Assembly: GCA_033063855.1 (NCBI GenBank)
Contig: CP093830.1
Span: forward strand, 7,936,854 to 8,000,853
DNA: 64,000 nucleotides
Reading direction: 5' to 3'
DNA from: Smittia aterrima
Lineage: Eukaryota; Arthropoda; Insecta; Diptera; Chironomidae
How positions within the stretch are numbered: position 1 is the stretch's first letter; every line of letters begins with the position of its first letter. Both the position numbers and the translations under genes were made by a program. Under the pieces are notes generated by a model that made no database searches, was not told the origin of the DNA, and saw nothing but the letters and a program-made list of their open reading frames with translations. Below, in pieces: positions 47,490 through 61,100 of this stretch.

Positions 47490-50400
47490 TTTTAAATTAA
47501 GCTTTTAGAAAAGCTTTCGATGTGGAAATTTGTTTTTTCAAGAAAGTTCTGGCAGACGTTAGGTCGTGAAAATTCATTTTCTTTTCAAAGCAAAGAGACA
47601 GAATGGTTTCTCACAAGAGAAAAGAACACTTTTCCTATTCAATGAAAGCTTTCTAAGCTTCTCAAAAGCTCAAAATATGTTGGCGAAGACCTTGAAAATT
47701 TTGTTTAATTTTAGAAACATTAGAGATTGCGAAATATCGATCGATAGGAGTTCATTCTTCGAAAGCTCCTTTAATGCAAATTTAAGCCTATTCATCAAGG
47801 ATGTGCTTTAAAGTGAAGAAAGAAAATATCTCCCTTCACTCAAAATATCATTATTCCAACCTGTTGCTCTTGAAAGAGATAATCTCGTAAATAAAGCGAA
47901 GAGAAAGCTTGAAAATACTTCTTACCTGGAAGCATTTTCTCTCGGATTGTTTGTTTCACCTGAAACATAATAATAGAACACATCAAATGAGTAGGCGTCA
48001 TGTCGATGTGCCGAGAGAGGAGTAGATGTAGGTTACGCTATGCGAAAAACGTGTAACTACTTCTTGCTCTCCCGTTGTGATGAAAATGATTTCTATTTTT
48101 ATACGAAGCAGGGTGAAGGAAATGTCATCAGATGATGAGAAATGAAAACAAACAATGTCATTGATGATGATTTTAATCCACTTGTTGACGTGGAGGCTCC
48201 ACAATTTTCCCAGAGAAAATTCTGAAGACTCGTGCTTCTATTTTTAAACAATCAAAGTTAAAGAAAACGGAAATATGATTTCTAAATGAATATTTAGTTG
48301 AAAGAAAATAATTTTTCAGGCTTCGCTTTCTCGGCGGGAAGCAGAAAAATCGAGAAAAGCCATGAGCGTGTGAGAGAGGGAGAGTTTTCCCCGTTTTCAT
48401 CATCGATTTCTCATGAAAAATCATCGAATGAGAGAATTTTACTCTCCCATCTTCTCTTATCACTGCAAGCACATTCAACTGGTTACGAAAATTGCCATGA
48501 ATTTTCCGGAGTAAGTTTTGTTCTCGAGTAGCTTTCGGACGGATCAAAAGCATAAATATTTTATGCTCGCGAGCGCGACAGTGATTGATTGTTTTAAATA
48601 TCTTTTACTTGATTGTGAGTGAAATATAAAATCATTCTTAGAAGAAAAAAATTGTAGAGAATAAGTTTCTGGATTAATTATCAGAATAATATTTAAGTAG
48701 ACTAGAAAATTCATAAACTTGTAAATCGATCAAGAGAAAATCGTATTCGCGTAGAAAATCAATATTCCAATCATTTTAAAGTGAGTAAAAAGTTGTGGAA
48801 GCTCAACAAGTTTGTGACAAGTTTTTTCTCGTGAAAAACACAAAAATTCAACACAGAATCCAATTGAGCGTGAAGAAAGGATAATTTATGTTTCGAGTGT
48901 GTGTAGCATAGACAGGTGAAGGAGGGAGATAAAATTATGTTTTATTCATCGATGCTCAAGTCGGCGGAGAGTTTGTGAAAAATAAAATCAAGATTTTAAG
49001 GTAAATCTTCTCGGAAAACTTTTACGACGTTGATTCTCGATTCTCAACAAGTCGATGTTGAGAGTTGTTGAACTCTTTTCTCCTCACTATCAAGGAGAAG
49101 AATTTATTTCTAAAGCTTTGTATCGGATTCCTTATTCGTTGGGTAAAAGTAAATCAAAGAAAATGTTGTCGTGAGAGGAGAAGGAAAAGCTAAATTATTC
49201 ATAATTGTATCAAGCTACATGCAGAGATTGTAAACAATCTTGAGCTTTGCTAAAAATTTAATTTTACGACGGAAGATTAATTATTAATGAAAAAGTAGCA
49301 ACGAAAGGTAGACACACTCACTCACACAAGTTTTTTAAAAGTAAAATTGTTGAATTATTCAATGATTTTTCTTTAGGAAAATCAGACGACGCGCGCGACT
49401 TGTTAGCACAATAAACAAATTAAATTTTATTATTCAGGAGAGCAGACGAAATAAACCCGCGGTGGTAACTTTTGCTTCATAATATTTCAAATTTATCGCG
49501 GTTGGGGTACGTGATAAATTTGTATCTAACTATCTTGAGTAGTCTCAATTTGTTATCGCCGAAAATTTATGTTTCGCTTGCTGCACGAAAGTGCCAAATG
49601 ATGGAAGTGCGATGATAAATCAAAATTAGAGAAGCTTGCGATTCAAGGCTGACGAAAAGCTTACCAAGACGATAACCATGAAAAGAATGTTTTGTGAACT
49701 CGTTGTTTGGTAACCTGACATCTCAAATCACATTCAAGGTTTTTTTTTATCTTGTTACGGAGGCGACAACAGAAATAGAAATAAGCTCATATTTGGAATT
49801 AAATTTCAGTTGTGTAGGCTTTGCAAAGCTTTAAATAAACTTTCGGCCTTCGCAAATTTGAGATTCGCGAGAAGCTTTTCTCGATTTAGCTTTGAGAGAC
49901 AGTTGAAATTGCTTTCGTAGGTGTTTGAGCTTTTCGTGAACTTTATCATGAAAATGAAAGATTTCGTTTGGTGGCAACAAAGCTTATTACGGCTTCGTTG
50001 CTGTAGGCGGCGATCTTAAGAAGATTAATGAAAACAAATGCTGACGAAATAAAATAAAATATATCTAATTCGTCGCTCCACTCAATCATGTGACAGAAAT
50101 TCTGAATGAATGAATATTCAGTCTCTCGGCAACAATAGCAGCGACGAATCGATAAACTCAGCTGAGACTGTGCATTAAGCGGCTCGCCTCATAAAATCCC
50201 TCTGCCGACATGCGTAGGACTCATTGATGCTCTCACCGCAGCAATTCAGCGGAACGTAAATTATCCGCGGGCTCAAGTTTCATAAGGAAAAGGAAGAAAT
50301 ATTTTAAGGCGAATAATGTCATTTCCCTTCTCAATGTCGCGTCGACGTTAGGCTTTGTTGACAAGGTATAAAATTGCTGTTGCTCCATCAAATCTTGGAA

Positions 50401-51841
50401 CGAACCGAAGGTAAAATTGAATCCGCGATATTGGGAAATTCAATTGTTATCTCTTGAAAAGTCTCAATTTAACATGGGAAAAACCGTTTGCGTGCGAATC
50501 GTTTAATGGATCGTAAAGTTTTAATGTTGAGCGCTATGTTCACGATCGCGAAGGTATCGTAAAAATAAAATTTATGATAATTTAATTTATTTGCATTATT
50601 CTGATTGAGTTTAAATTAAATTCTCTCCTCGTCTGCCATACGCGCACTTTCCTTAATACAAAATCCATTTTCTTCGTCGAAACTTTAATGAGAGCTTTCT
50701 AACCTTTCTCTCCTCGAACCTCGCAAGAGCTCTTCATTTAACGATCAAGACAATCCGTTGCAAAGCTTCATATAAACGAAAACCTCGAAGTGTTCTCCTT
50801 CTGATCTCATAACTGAATGTTTTTGATTCATCAAAGGCCAAAAGAAAATGTCAGTCGCAGGTAGAAATCCTTTCCCTCCCAGTACCCTCAAATAATGTAT
50901 TAATCCGCTTTCTATACATTTCAAGATTAAACCGAACGTTCATTCAATTCAAGGAAACCCGTGAAATTGTATTTTGCTCCCTCTAACAAAGGTTGTCACA
51001 GAAAATCTTAATAAAAGCGAATGTTATCGCCGAAAATCTTTTGTGTGCCCACAATTTAACAACTGAAGCTTTAATGAAAGCTTATCACTCTATAGACCCA
51101 AAAGAGAACAAGATTGCAAGGTGAGGCAAGCCATTTTATTTGAATTGGAAAGAGGAGGAGGAAGAAGGTTAAAGTGGCTACAAATTAATTTCTTGTTAGG
51201 CTCAGCTGGCATCTCTAGAGAGCTTTTATCAACTGAAGCAAAACTTGTTCGATCAAAGAAAAAAAACTTTGAAAATTTCCCACTTCGAGTTAACGTTTAC
51301 ACATCTAGTGACATTTAAATCAATTTATCATACTTCCTCTCAATTCCGAGAAAGTTTCCATCTCAGATTTATCACGAGACGATGGAACACATTCATTCGG
51401 AAGAAGTAAACGACATGATGATAAATTACGTTTATCATTTATCGTCTTGAGAAGATTACGACTGTGCGTAACGCTTTATGAGATTCTGAAGCTCTCTAAC
51501 AGTTAGAAATGGAGATGAAGAAGATTATGTCAAAGTGAATCGCGTGGACGGATGATTTTTACAAAGTTTGTTTAAAAACCTTCTTCATTAACCCGTTGCC
51601 TGAGTTCCCTGGGTCAATTTGAGAGGGAGGGAAAGTTTTTCGGTCGTGGGCGTAATGATTAATGAATCTGATCAAAGCAAACTCGAGTGACCTTTTCAAG
51701 CGTCCACTTAAACACAAAAAAAAGATACGCTCGTTTCCCAAACAAGGAAATCTCGCTAATCGAATAATTTTCCATGTCTCGCCCACAGACTCAAAACTTG
51801 AAGGAAACTTCTCAGCGAAAGGTCAAAATTGATGAGAAAAA
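47490..51841. other. Intergenic region, no supported gene
   Basis: The open frames here are short and without domains. The longest (126 codons, minus strand, 48173-48553) is Arg/Phe/Ser-rich with no recognisable motif and no splice partner. A short perfect palindromic stem AGCATAAA-TAT-TTTATGCT is at 48548-48566. The last part probably includes promoter and leader sequence of the gene whose coding starts at 51842. Confidence 0.5.
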
Positions 51842-52140
51842 ATGTCAAGTCAACAGCGCGCTCGGCTTCCACCAACTCCATCGAGCACATCAGCGACTAA
51901 TCTTCGCTATCAGAACATTGATGTACAGAACAACACGATATCAGCAGTGCCCTCTGCAACCGACAGTCAAATTTACAATAACAATAATATCAACAATGAT
52001 ACACTGAACGCCTTGGGTCCAGACTTAGCGCTTTCGACGAGCCAAGTCCTCGACAGTCTTACAGATCACGAACGCTCAATTATACTCGATGTGCTCAGCC
52101 GTGACGAAAGCATTCGTCAGCGAGATGCCGCGAGAATCAT
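51842..52140 (+). CDS. First coding exon of a Rab-effector-like protein (partial gene)
   Basis: The ATG at 51842 opens 99 codons plus two bases, ending AT|GTAAGT. Residues 1-80 are a disordered Ser/Thr/Asn-rich segment. The end, LTDHERSIILDVLSRDESIR plus QRDAARIM, resembles the first helix of the Rab-binding (FYVE_2/SHD1) domain of synaptotagmin-like proteins, rabphilin and RIM, which bind GTP-loaded Rab27 or Rab3 on secretory vesicles. The R-D-E pattern is closest to Slp/bitesize as I remember the family, but only one helix is visible. The next exon should start in phase 2 and continue the helix; I did not find it before 64000, implying an intron of over 11 kb. Confidence 0.6.
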
Positions 52141-55100
52141 GTAAGTGCTGTCAGATCATTTTGATGTTCATTCCAACTTCCGAATCCTTTCGTTTTTAAT
52201 CGAAATGTGTCACTTGTTCGATTTGTCTGATGTAACCAAATTTCGTTGGTTTTAGTTTCAATTTCTGGTAAACAACAAATTCCAACCCCAAAAACGTTCC
52301 AAGATTATTGCTCGATGAATCGATCAGATATCAAAATAAACTCCTCGGAATGTGAACATGTATAATCACATTTATCATTCAGTGTAATTGGCTTATCTCA
52401 TTGCGGCAAAGTCAGAAATCGATTATGCTGCGCGGCAATTTATTTTATGGCCACAGGTTTGATTAAATGTGGCTCACACGATTGAAGTCCCCCGATGTGG
52501 AGAGAACGCTAACAGCGATCCATATTTATGTCGTAAAATTGCTCGGAAATAATGAATGCAAACCATGATGAACGACAGAGATGATTGTCGACATACATCT
52601 TCGTTATTTTCATTAGTTTGCATTCGATGTAGAGATAAAAGTTCGTGCTAGTCTTGTCGATATCAATGCATGTTGAATTTTTGATGTTCGAAGTTATCTT
52701 TACAGATGTTTTCTCGCAAGCATCTTGTTGAGAGAAAATATTATTACCTAAGATTCAGTTACTAAGAGACGCATAAAACTTCATTGAAGCACAACGAGAG
52801 TTGAGATCCTTCACTTGAAGCTTCAATTTCATTTCTTTGCGTGCACAGAGAGATTCACAAGACTCAAAAGTGTTTTCTATTTTAAGTTTAAATTCGATTC
52901 GAGATGGAGGAGAACCTGAAATGTGAAATGTCCTCAGGATGACACAGCATGACCGAAGAAGATATTTAGTTATCTTGTTATCAACGAGGATGAAAACTTT
53001 TGCGATGAGGAAAATTCCTTAAAATGTTTTTAAAAGAAGACGAGCGAGATTGCAATGAATTTCTATGTTCTCTGGTGTAGTTTTGGAATCTTTCTTTTCA
53101 ACAACTGAAACGACTCACCTTGAGAATTTTCCATGTCGAAGATGTTCTAGGATATTTGTGTAGATGTTCCCTCTAAGATGTAACGAAAACATCTTGAAGC
53201 GATTGTCAGAAGCTCAATTTTATAAATCAATCCTTTCCTCCAAGAAAATTCCCCTTTCGGCAATTTAATGACCGAAGACAACTCTATTTCGAAGCGAATG
53301 TTTCTCATGTCACTCGTCATACAGTTTCCATTATTGCTTTAAAGCTCGGGAGAACACAAAAAGGAAACTGCGTTGTGAAATAAAATCAGAACGAACAAGA
53401 GCTTTTCAATTTCAATAAATATAAATGTTACGAGTTGAAGACTATCGTATCTGAGTTGAAGACTATTAAAGCACAATACAAAATATTTGAAAGACTTTAT
53501 TTAATTTTTAAATCGTTTTTGATTAAATTCTATTTAAGAAGAAGAAGAAGGACTTTTGAATATCTAAGAAGATTAGTTTTCCCAGAAAATCCAGGAAGGC
53601 GAAGTTTGCAAGAGCTTTAGAAATAAGACATGAAAGCTATTTTTGAGATGAAAAAGTTGTTGACAAACTTCTTCTCATATGAAGAAGCTTATGTTAAATC
53701 ATCAAAGGCATGAAGCTTCCAAGTCTCAACTAGAATTTGATGAAATATAATCTTCGATCTAATTCGTTTATTGTCGAACACAAGAAAATAGAATTTGAAA
53801 TATTTATTGATCTAATCAAAAAGGTGAAAATGAGTTTGGAAAAGCTCTTTTTGCTATAAAGGCGAGCATATCGAAAAAAAGCTCAAAGATTTTTGTCACT
53901 CGCGCAGCCGAGCACATGCAATTATCGCTGATGCTAGCAACAAATATTTAGACAAAGAAAACAACAAACGAGTGCAACGAAGCAACACATTCACCTGCGC
54001 CACATGCAACCTGTGGATTTTTGTGTGTAGAACGGAATTGAAGCAACAATGAAAAGTTTAAAAACGATTATTGTAAAGCGGGAAAGACGACGCGTGTTGA
54101 AAGGTTTCCGATCACACAACAACAGGTAAAAACATTAAGAAACATTGCACAATGTTTCTCTTCTTCATGCAAAAGCCTAACGTTAACGCTTCTCGTTCCG
54201 ACTCAATGTTTCATTACCATTCGTTACTGGGCTCCGAGCGGTTGTAATTCGAATGAAATAAACTCGAAACGAAAATAAATTTAATTAATTTAAGAGCGAA
54301 CAGTGAAATCCAGAAGTTTTCCCATTAGCATAGTTGTGAGTTTAGTTATTTGGTGAACTTGTGCATAAAATTTAATGAAGATATTTCGAAAGTCTAACCA
54401 GTTCTGAAGCGAAACGAGAAGAAGAACCTTTCCCAAAGAATAAAATAAAAAGAATGGGAGATATTTGATGTGTGAGTGCTGCTCGAAATGAATAAATAAG
54501 AAAGAAAACTCTCGGGCTCTTTTGATCCAGCAATTGAATGGAAGAAGGAACGTCGACGACTATAGAATAAACTTCACAAGTCGAGGAGAATTAATTAAAT
54601 TGAAAGATTTTAGTGGAAGCAGATTTGGATTAAAAATTTATCTCAAGACGACGGCGAGTACTCAAGACTTGGAGCGCTTCTTAAGGAATAGTTGTGTGAA
54701 GGTTAGTTTAAGGCGGCTCTCAGCTTAATTAGTTTTTAATTACACCCACGAAAGGCCAAGACTAATGGCACTTGAACACTCAGGTTGATGTTGCGTGTAA
54801 ATCTCCTCCGACACTCAGGTCGTTTAGAATTCAAATCCTGTGAACTGCTTAGTATTCCAAGAGTCAATTCATGTCTGTCGGACGAATTATGCTGGCAGGG
54901 AGAGTGAAGGAATGTCTTGACAAATAAATCTTAGATAAATAAAAGGCGAAAGAAAGAATTCTCCACTCAAGTACGTGCGTGTGTGTTAAAACATTGTCCC
55001 ATTTCTTAGAAGAAAAAATCAACCCGTGAGTCACATTAGAGCTCGAAATGTCGAAACCACAAATGTGCAACAGACTTTATATGATTCACACTGAAGTGAT

Positions 55101-58100
55101 TTCTCCTCTCTAGCTTGAATAGGAAAGCATTCAATAAGTCGAACATGGAATGAACTTTGTCGACTGACTCATAATGACAACAATACTCGTAAGATCTTGC
55201 ATGCGGCTCCACCGAGAGAGGTTGCGAAACATTAATGAGTTTATGGAGAAAAAAAGCGCCGTGAAGAAAAACGAGATAAAATAATTCGAAATCATTGTGT
55301 TGTCGTTAAGTCGAAGAAACAATGTGAATTGCTTTTTGGGCTACCAGATCACGACCAAAGTTTTCACAACTGTCTGCGGTCTCCTTTACGGCCAAACACG
55401 TTCGTAGGGTGAGCCTTCAACTCTTAGATAGGCTAAGCACTGATTGATTAAGGAGATTTTTTTTGTCTTGAGCACGAGTTGGTTCTTAATATCACAAAAA
55501 GCGTTAATAATTTACGTTAACTACTTTGGCTAGAGACGAAATGAGCGGAGACTCTGCAAGCACGAAAAGTCCAAGTTCACGACATTCAAGCAGTAATGAG
55601 ATCTGCGAGGAAGCAAAAAAAAACTCAAATTAAAACACGATTCGACCGCCCGCCGAAAAGACTTTTTTTTTCCGTCTCAAAATGAGTTTTTGAAAATTAT
55701 TTATTGCTAAGTTTTAATTGCAGACGCGCGCTTGAAGTTTCAATGAACTTCAGATAAACGGTCACCTGAAGAAACGACGCTAGCTATTAATAGCAGTGAA
55801 ATGTGGATGGCAAAGAAGATTTGCCAATTGCACGTAAACTCGATTTCCATTTACGTATTCGGTGATTTCCGTTGTAAGCTGTCAGGGGAATTTAAAAGTT
55901 GATATCATCAAATTGATCGGAGGATTCTGAATTCGAATGAGATCGATTGTCGAGACTAAACAAGAAACAGTCTTTTGATGGCGTTTCCCGAAAAAAAATA
56001 ACAGCAGAGTAGAGCTAAACAGACGTGAAAGAACAACAAATCAGCAAACCGGTTCCACGAGCTGAGAGCTCCCCGAACAAACACAACGTTAAAGCGAGTC
56101 GGAAAGAATAACACAACACGAAGAACTGTTCGCTGAGCTGTCTTGAAGCCACAGAATAATCCAAAAATAAATTCAACTTTTCCTTTCCTTTTCTTTTCAC
56201 TCATCTCGGGTTGAACGAGTCGAGAAAACAAACTTGCAAAATTAATTTTTCATGAACTCTAACGTGCACGAGCTTTAACGAAGGATTCTGTTGCTTACGT
56301 GGACGGAAATGCTTCAAAAATTTGGCTGTCGCTTTACGTTTTTGACTGCAGCAGCAGCAGCCTAACCCTCGACAAAATGAGCGACTGAATAAATAATTGA
56401 GAAGATAAAAATTCCGCTTGGGCAGCAAAAATATTTATTTTCTGTTTAAAACGAAATTTATCGGAAGCTAAAGAATCGAAGGAAATTCTCTCTCACTCTT
56501 TGCTAGAAAAATTAATTCAATGGCAAATATTTGAAGAAGTTCTTCTCGGCATTTCGAGATATGACGTCGAACTCAAACATTCTCTCACTTTAAGCGACAA
56601 CAATGAATGTCGTTGACCTCATGCTTGCTCCTAAAATGTACTTCAGTCATTCACAAATGTTTTATCGCACGTCTCATGCAAACAGCTTCAACGTGATCCT
56701 TCTCAGAGATCGACGTTTTAATCAATGAAGCATTTGAATCTTTAAGTGAAACTGTCGAGACGTTTAAGCATATCGTTCGCCACGTGATCTTTGCATGAAC
56801 TCGTGACGAAGTAACGAACTTTCGAGTTTTTTGCCTGAAGATTCTTGTTTACATTCAAATCATCGACAGAAGTAGTTTCGATTGTCTGCTTAGCGTAGAC
56901 TCGCTACGACATTTAAAGAAAAAACTTCAATGTAACGATTGAAGGAAAGTCTTCGCTTATGTAACAAGACTTAAGAGCATGAGAGCTTAAAGCATTTCTG
57001 GTCCAATTACTTGATTCTCGATTTATAAAATTGAAAGTTGTGTTGAGCGAGTCACAACGAAATTAATTCCTTGATTTCTGAATGTCACAGCAGAAACTCG
57101 AGACAAAGTTTTTTTCGTGTCGCGACGACGAATCAGTTTTCAGAGAAACGGAAAAATGCAGAACAATGTTTCAAGAATTTAAAGTGCCGTCGTCACTAAC
57201 GAGGAGCGAGACGTGCGAGACATTTCCAGAAAAGTCCTAAAAAATACATTCTTAGCTTCAGCTGCTTCCGTAATCCAATCCAGGCTCGTTTTTTGTTGTT
57301 TTTTTGAATCTCTCTCTCCGCCTCAAAAAGAGCTTTCCGCAACCGTCGTTTTCGTCGAGTGTGCTTTGTTGTTTGCTCAGCTTTTAATTACAATAATGGA
57401 ACAATTTGACATCTCTCAAAAAGATTGAAGTGACTCGCAGCTGTGTAAAGTTAATCATCAAACACTTTGGCATAGAAAAACAATATTTGTCGAATCAATT
57501 TGCTCACCAAATCTTTCTCTTTGTTCGATTTGTTTGTTGATCGAATTCAGGGAGAAAACTTGTCGATGTTGTTCTTTTCGAACAGCACGCTCTGGTATCG
57601 AAAGCCACCCTCCAATTTGAATAAATTTTGGCGAAACATCAATTTATGTCACGGGAAATTTGATAGCGGGAATCTGTTTTGTTACTCCTCTCTCTCGTTA
57701 GCTCGTTTCGTGTTTTCATTAATCAAACAATGCCTGTCACAAGCAATTTTAATATTGACAGTTTAGCCAAAGGTTTCTTTTTTATTGACGCATTGCTAAT
57801 TGACATGAACCCTAATTAGGAAAATCATAAGCAATTATTTTTGATCCTTCGCTTACGATGTTGTCGACTGAGATCCCTTCTTTCCACTCTTCAGTCAGCA
57901 CATTTGCCTTGAAGAATAAGGAGATATTGAACTTTAAGTTGAAAAGTTATCTTCAAAAAGCCCAAAGGTACAATTAAAATGTTCCTGCTTCAGGTTTGTT
58001 GTCAAGGAAAGTGAGAAAACTTTTCCCTCAACCTTCGGTTGCCATGACTTAAGAAGCATCTTGAACCATTAGCGGAAGTTTCGCGAAAAGATTCTTAAGA

Positions 58101-61100
58101 GGAAAGCGCTTGTCAAGATTCAAAAGCAACGGGCAGAGAATGTTTCCTGTTGTTATCGCTTAAAATGCTGAGAAACGTTGACTGACATGGAAACTAATTT
58201 ACGAGATTAACAAATCGAGATACGAGCGCATAGAGAATGCAAGCTAATAAGACTGCTATTTGCCAGTGTCGTGGAGCGATTGTTGAACAAGCATTTCTAT
58301 GAAAATCATGATAGAACGGATTGTAATTTAACGTCGTTGAGTTTGCCAAGCTCTGTGAGCATGAAACGTTGTTAACTAAGAGCGACGGAGGGATCAGTTC
58401 ATCACGTGTTCGGTTTTGAACTTCTCTCACCTGGAGAACCAAAACGATGAATCAAAGTCACATTAATCTGATAAAAAGCTTTTTGAATGATTGCTTAGCA
58501 CAACAGCCTCATGAGGGTTGATTTTGAGCTTTCTTCGGAATCCATCACATTTCGGATATGATTGAAGATTGAACGCACAACACAGCTGTCACGTTCAATC
58601 CTCACGACACAATTACGTTCAAGCAACACTGCATCATCCCTAAGCGATCAAGTCATTAGCTAATAGCAAAGCAATGCAAAGAGTAACGCGAAGAGACAAG
58701 AGCCTCAGGCTTTGGTAATACAAAATAATTCGCAGAAGCTCTGCAAGGCCTGTTTGCTCATGTCATTTGTTTAAGAATGTGGTGTGGGTGTTAGTGAAGA
58801 ATCAACAAGTAGGTTCATGAATCACAAATGAATGAATGGAAAGAAATTCGCAAGCTTCAGAGTGCAAGTGAGAATACAAACATTGTCAGACATTGATTGT
58901 TTGAAGTTCTGATCTTTCCCACGAATCACTTTTCTCAATAAATAAAACTAAAGCTTCTAGTTTTACTGAAACGAAACAAGTTTAACTTCTCAAACTGTGT
59001 CAGTGGTTCTCAACCTTCGAAGCAGTTCGAGCAACTCTGATTTAGCTGAAGGGCGCCCACGAAGTTTCAAACCCTACACTGAGACTTTGAGTTACGTCAA
59101 CAACAATTATTTCCACTTTTCGACTATGTGGATTGTTTAAGTGATTGCTCGCAGCACACAAAAAGACATTTTTATGACTTTTCTGACTGCTTTCCATTAA
59201 AGAAATAAATTTCCGACGCTAAAACAACATTTTGCCTTCCAAATGGAAACAAACGGTCGGCGGAGCACTTTAGAAACTTCGAGTGTAAATATTTCGCTTG
59301 TGATTTGTTGATGGGGGTGTGAGGTTGAGGGCCACACAAAGTAAACAGTTAAAAATATTTTATTTTCCAGAATGAGTTTCCCTTTTCATAGTTAGAAGTA
59401 AATATCTGAAATATTTAGTCGTTCAATCAATGACAATTCTGTTTGCTGCTGTTCGATGAGGTGTTTCAGATGGCGCAACATATTTTCCCGTTCGTTATGA
59501 TGTTAATAACACTTTTCCCTCTTGCGCTCTGAATTCTTTCGTCTGTGAATAATTCTATGCATTATGCATTGCTTACTAATGCGGTTCATTATTATCAAAG
59601 AGCTATTCTATCATATCTTCAAAAGCGGATCTCACCAGCAACACAGGAAGCTTTTCACTCTTCGTTTGCTGCATCTCACATTAATCCACGTGTAAACGTT
59701 GCAGAATGTTTTAAGTTTCGAGTGCAAGCTTTGTTAATTATTCCGGCTTGTTGGCCATCCCCGTGCTTTCAAAGTTTTATGAAATTCTCGGAAGCTTCCA
59801 TCTCAATGCTGAAGAGCTCTCGACTCGGGGATTGAGGGTAACCGTTTGAACACTAAATCTGTCGATGGAACAATGGAGATGACGAGAGTGCACTTTTGAC
59901 TTATTTCCGAAACGATAAAAGCATTCCGCTGTTCTCTCTCGTACACTTGGCAATTCAACAGCATGAGAACTTTCTCTTTCAATCGCTGTCACGACCTTTT
60001 ACTTAACAAATTGCGTTGTTTCCTTCGAATGGACCGTTCTCAATGTTTATTTTAAGCGTCTACAGCAGTTGCAGAGGGTCAAAGATCTTCTTGAGGAAAT
60101 TATTCAAACTTAAAGAGTCAACCTCAAGCGGAATCTTTGCAATTTCAATGTTTCTCTTGTCGGTCGTCTTGGAGCTTAAAATAGTTATCTCCGAGTAAAC
60201 ATAAAATTACATGAGTCTCTTCGAAGATGTTGACTTAAATATGTGAACACTTTTCCTTGAGAGTTCGAACTTCTTATAAACTAAGAACCTCAACTTGTTC
60301 TCACATAAAGAAAATTTACAAATTCAATTAAACTTTTGTTCTAGACAGTTTTTAACCTTCAACAACAAGTTGTGTAAATCAAAACTTCTCGAGAAGCTAA
60401 TGCGTTTTTAACAGTTTCAGGTGTAAGAGGAAACTGAGCTTACATTCTACTTCACCTGAGTGTTCACAAGAGAAAATGCAAATCTTCATTCCCTTCCGTT
60501 TGTTATTAGCGAAGTAAATGACGTTTTTAATGAGCGGCAGTTTTCCTCCTTTCATTCCGCCCGACGTCATCATTAACTTTTTTGCGCTTTGTAACATTTT
60601 GTTTCGTGAACGAGAAACCATCAATTGCAACATTAAAAACCATTTTCCCAAATGATGATGATTTCACATATTGAAGCGCACATTCAGAGTTAATTTTCTC
60701 GAGCCAGTCACGATAATTGAAAGATTAATCAAGCTCGTGTTTGGAATGCAGCGCGGCAAGGTAAATGAAAAGAGTTTTGCAATCGACACAGTCACAGTAA
60801 AGCTTCGCATATAAATTAATCGAAATCCATATTCAGAATGGCCAAACGACAATATTGATTCTGTAATTGAATACTTTCGTCGTTAAATGTTAGCTGTTGA
60901 TTGAGTGACAGCGATACATTGAATTGGCAATGATTGGTCTAACTCAAACCGTCAGGTGGTGTTTAGTTTGCTTTTCATTGAAGAAAATTAATAACATTTT
61001 CGGGCAAGCGAAATTATATGTTTCAGCTTTTATCGTTATTTGCGGAATTTCACATCCGACTCAGCAACTTTTATGAACTGCGAGTGAGTGAACTCTCCGA

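Noticed and set aside
48173..48553. 126-codon minus-strand open frame
   Set aside because: No domain, no signal peptide, no splice partner; composition like its AT-rich surroundings. Treated as chance.
56345..56365. Short GCA trinucleotide run
   Set aside because: Only about five units, below what I would call a microsatellite.
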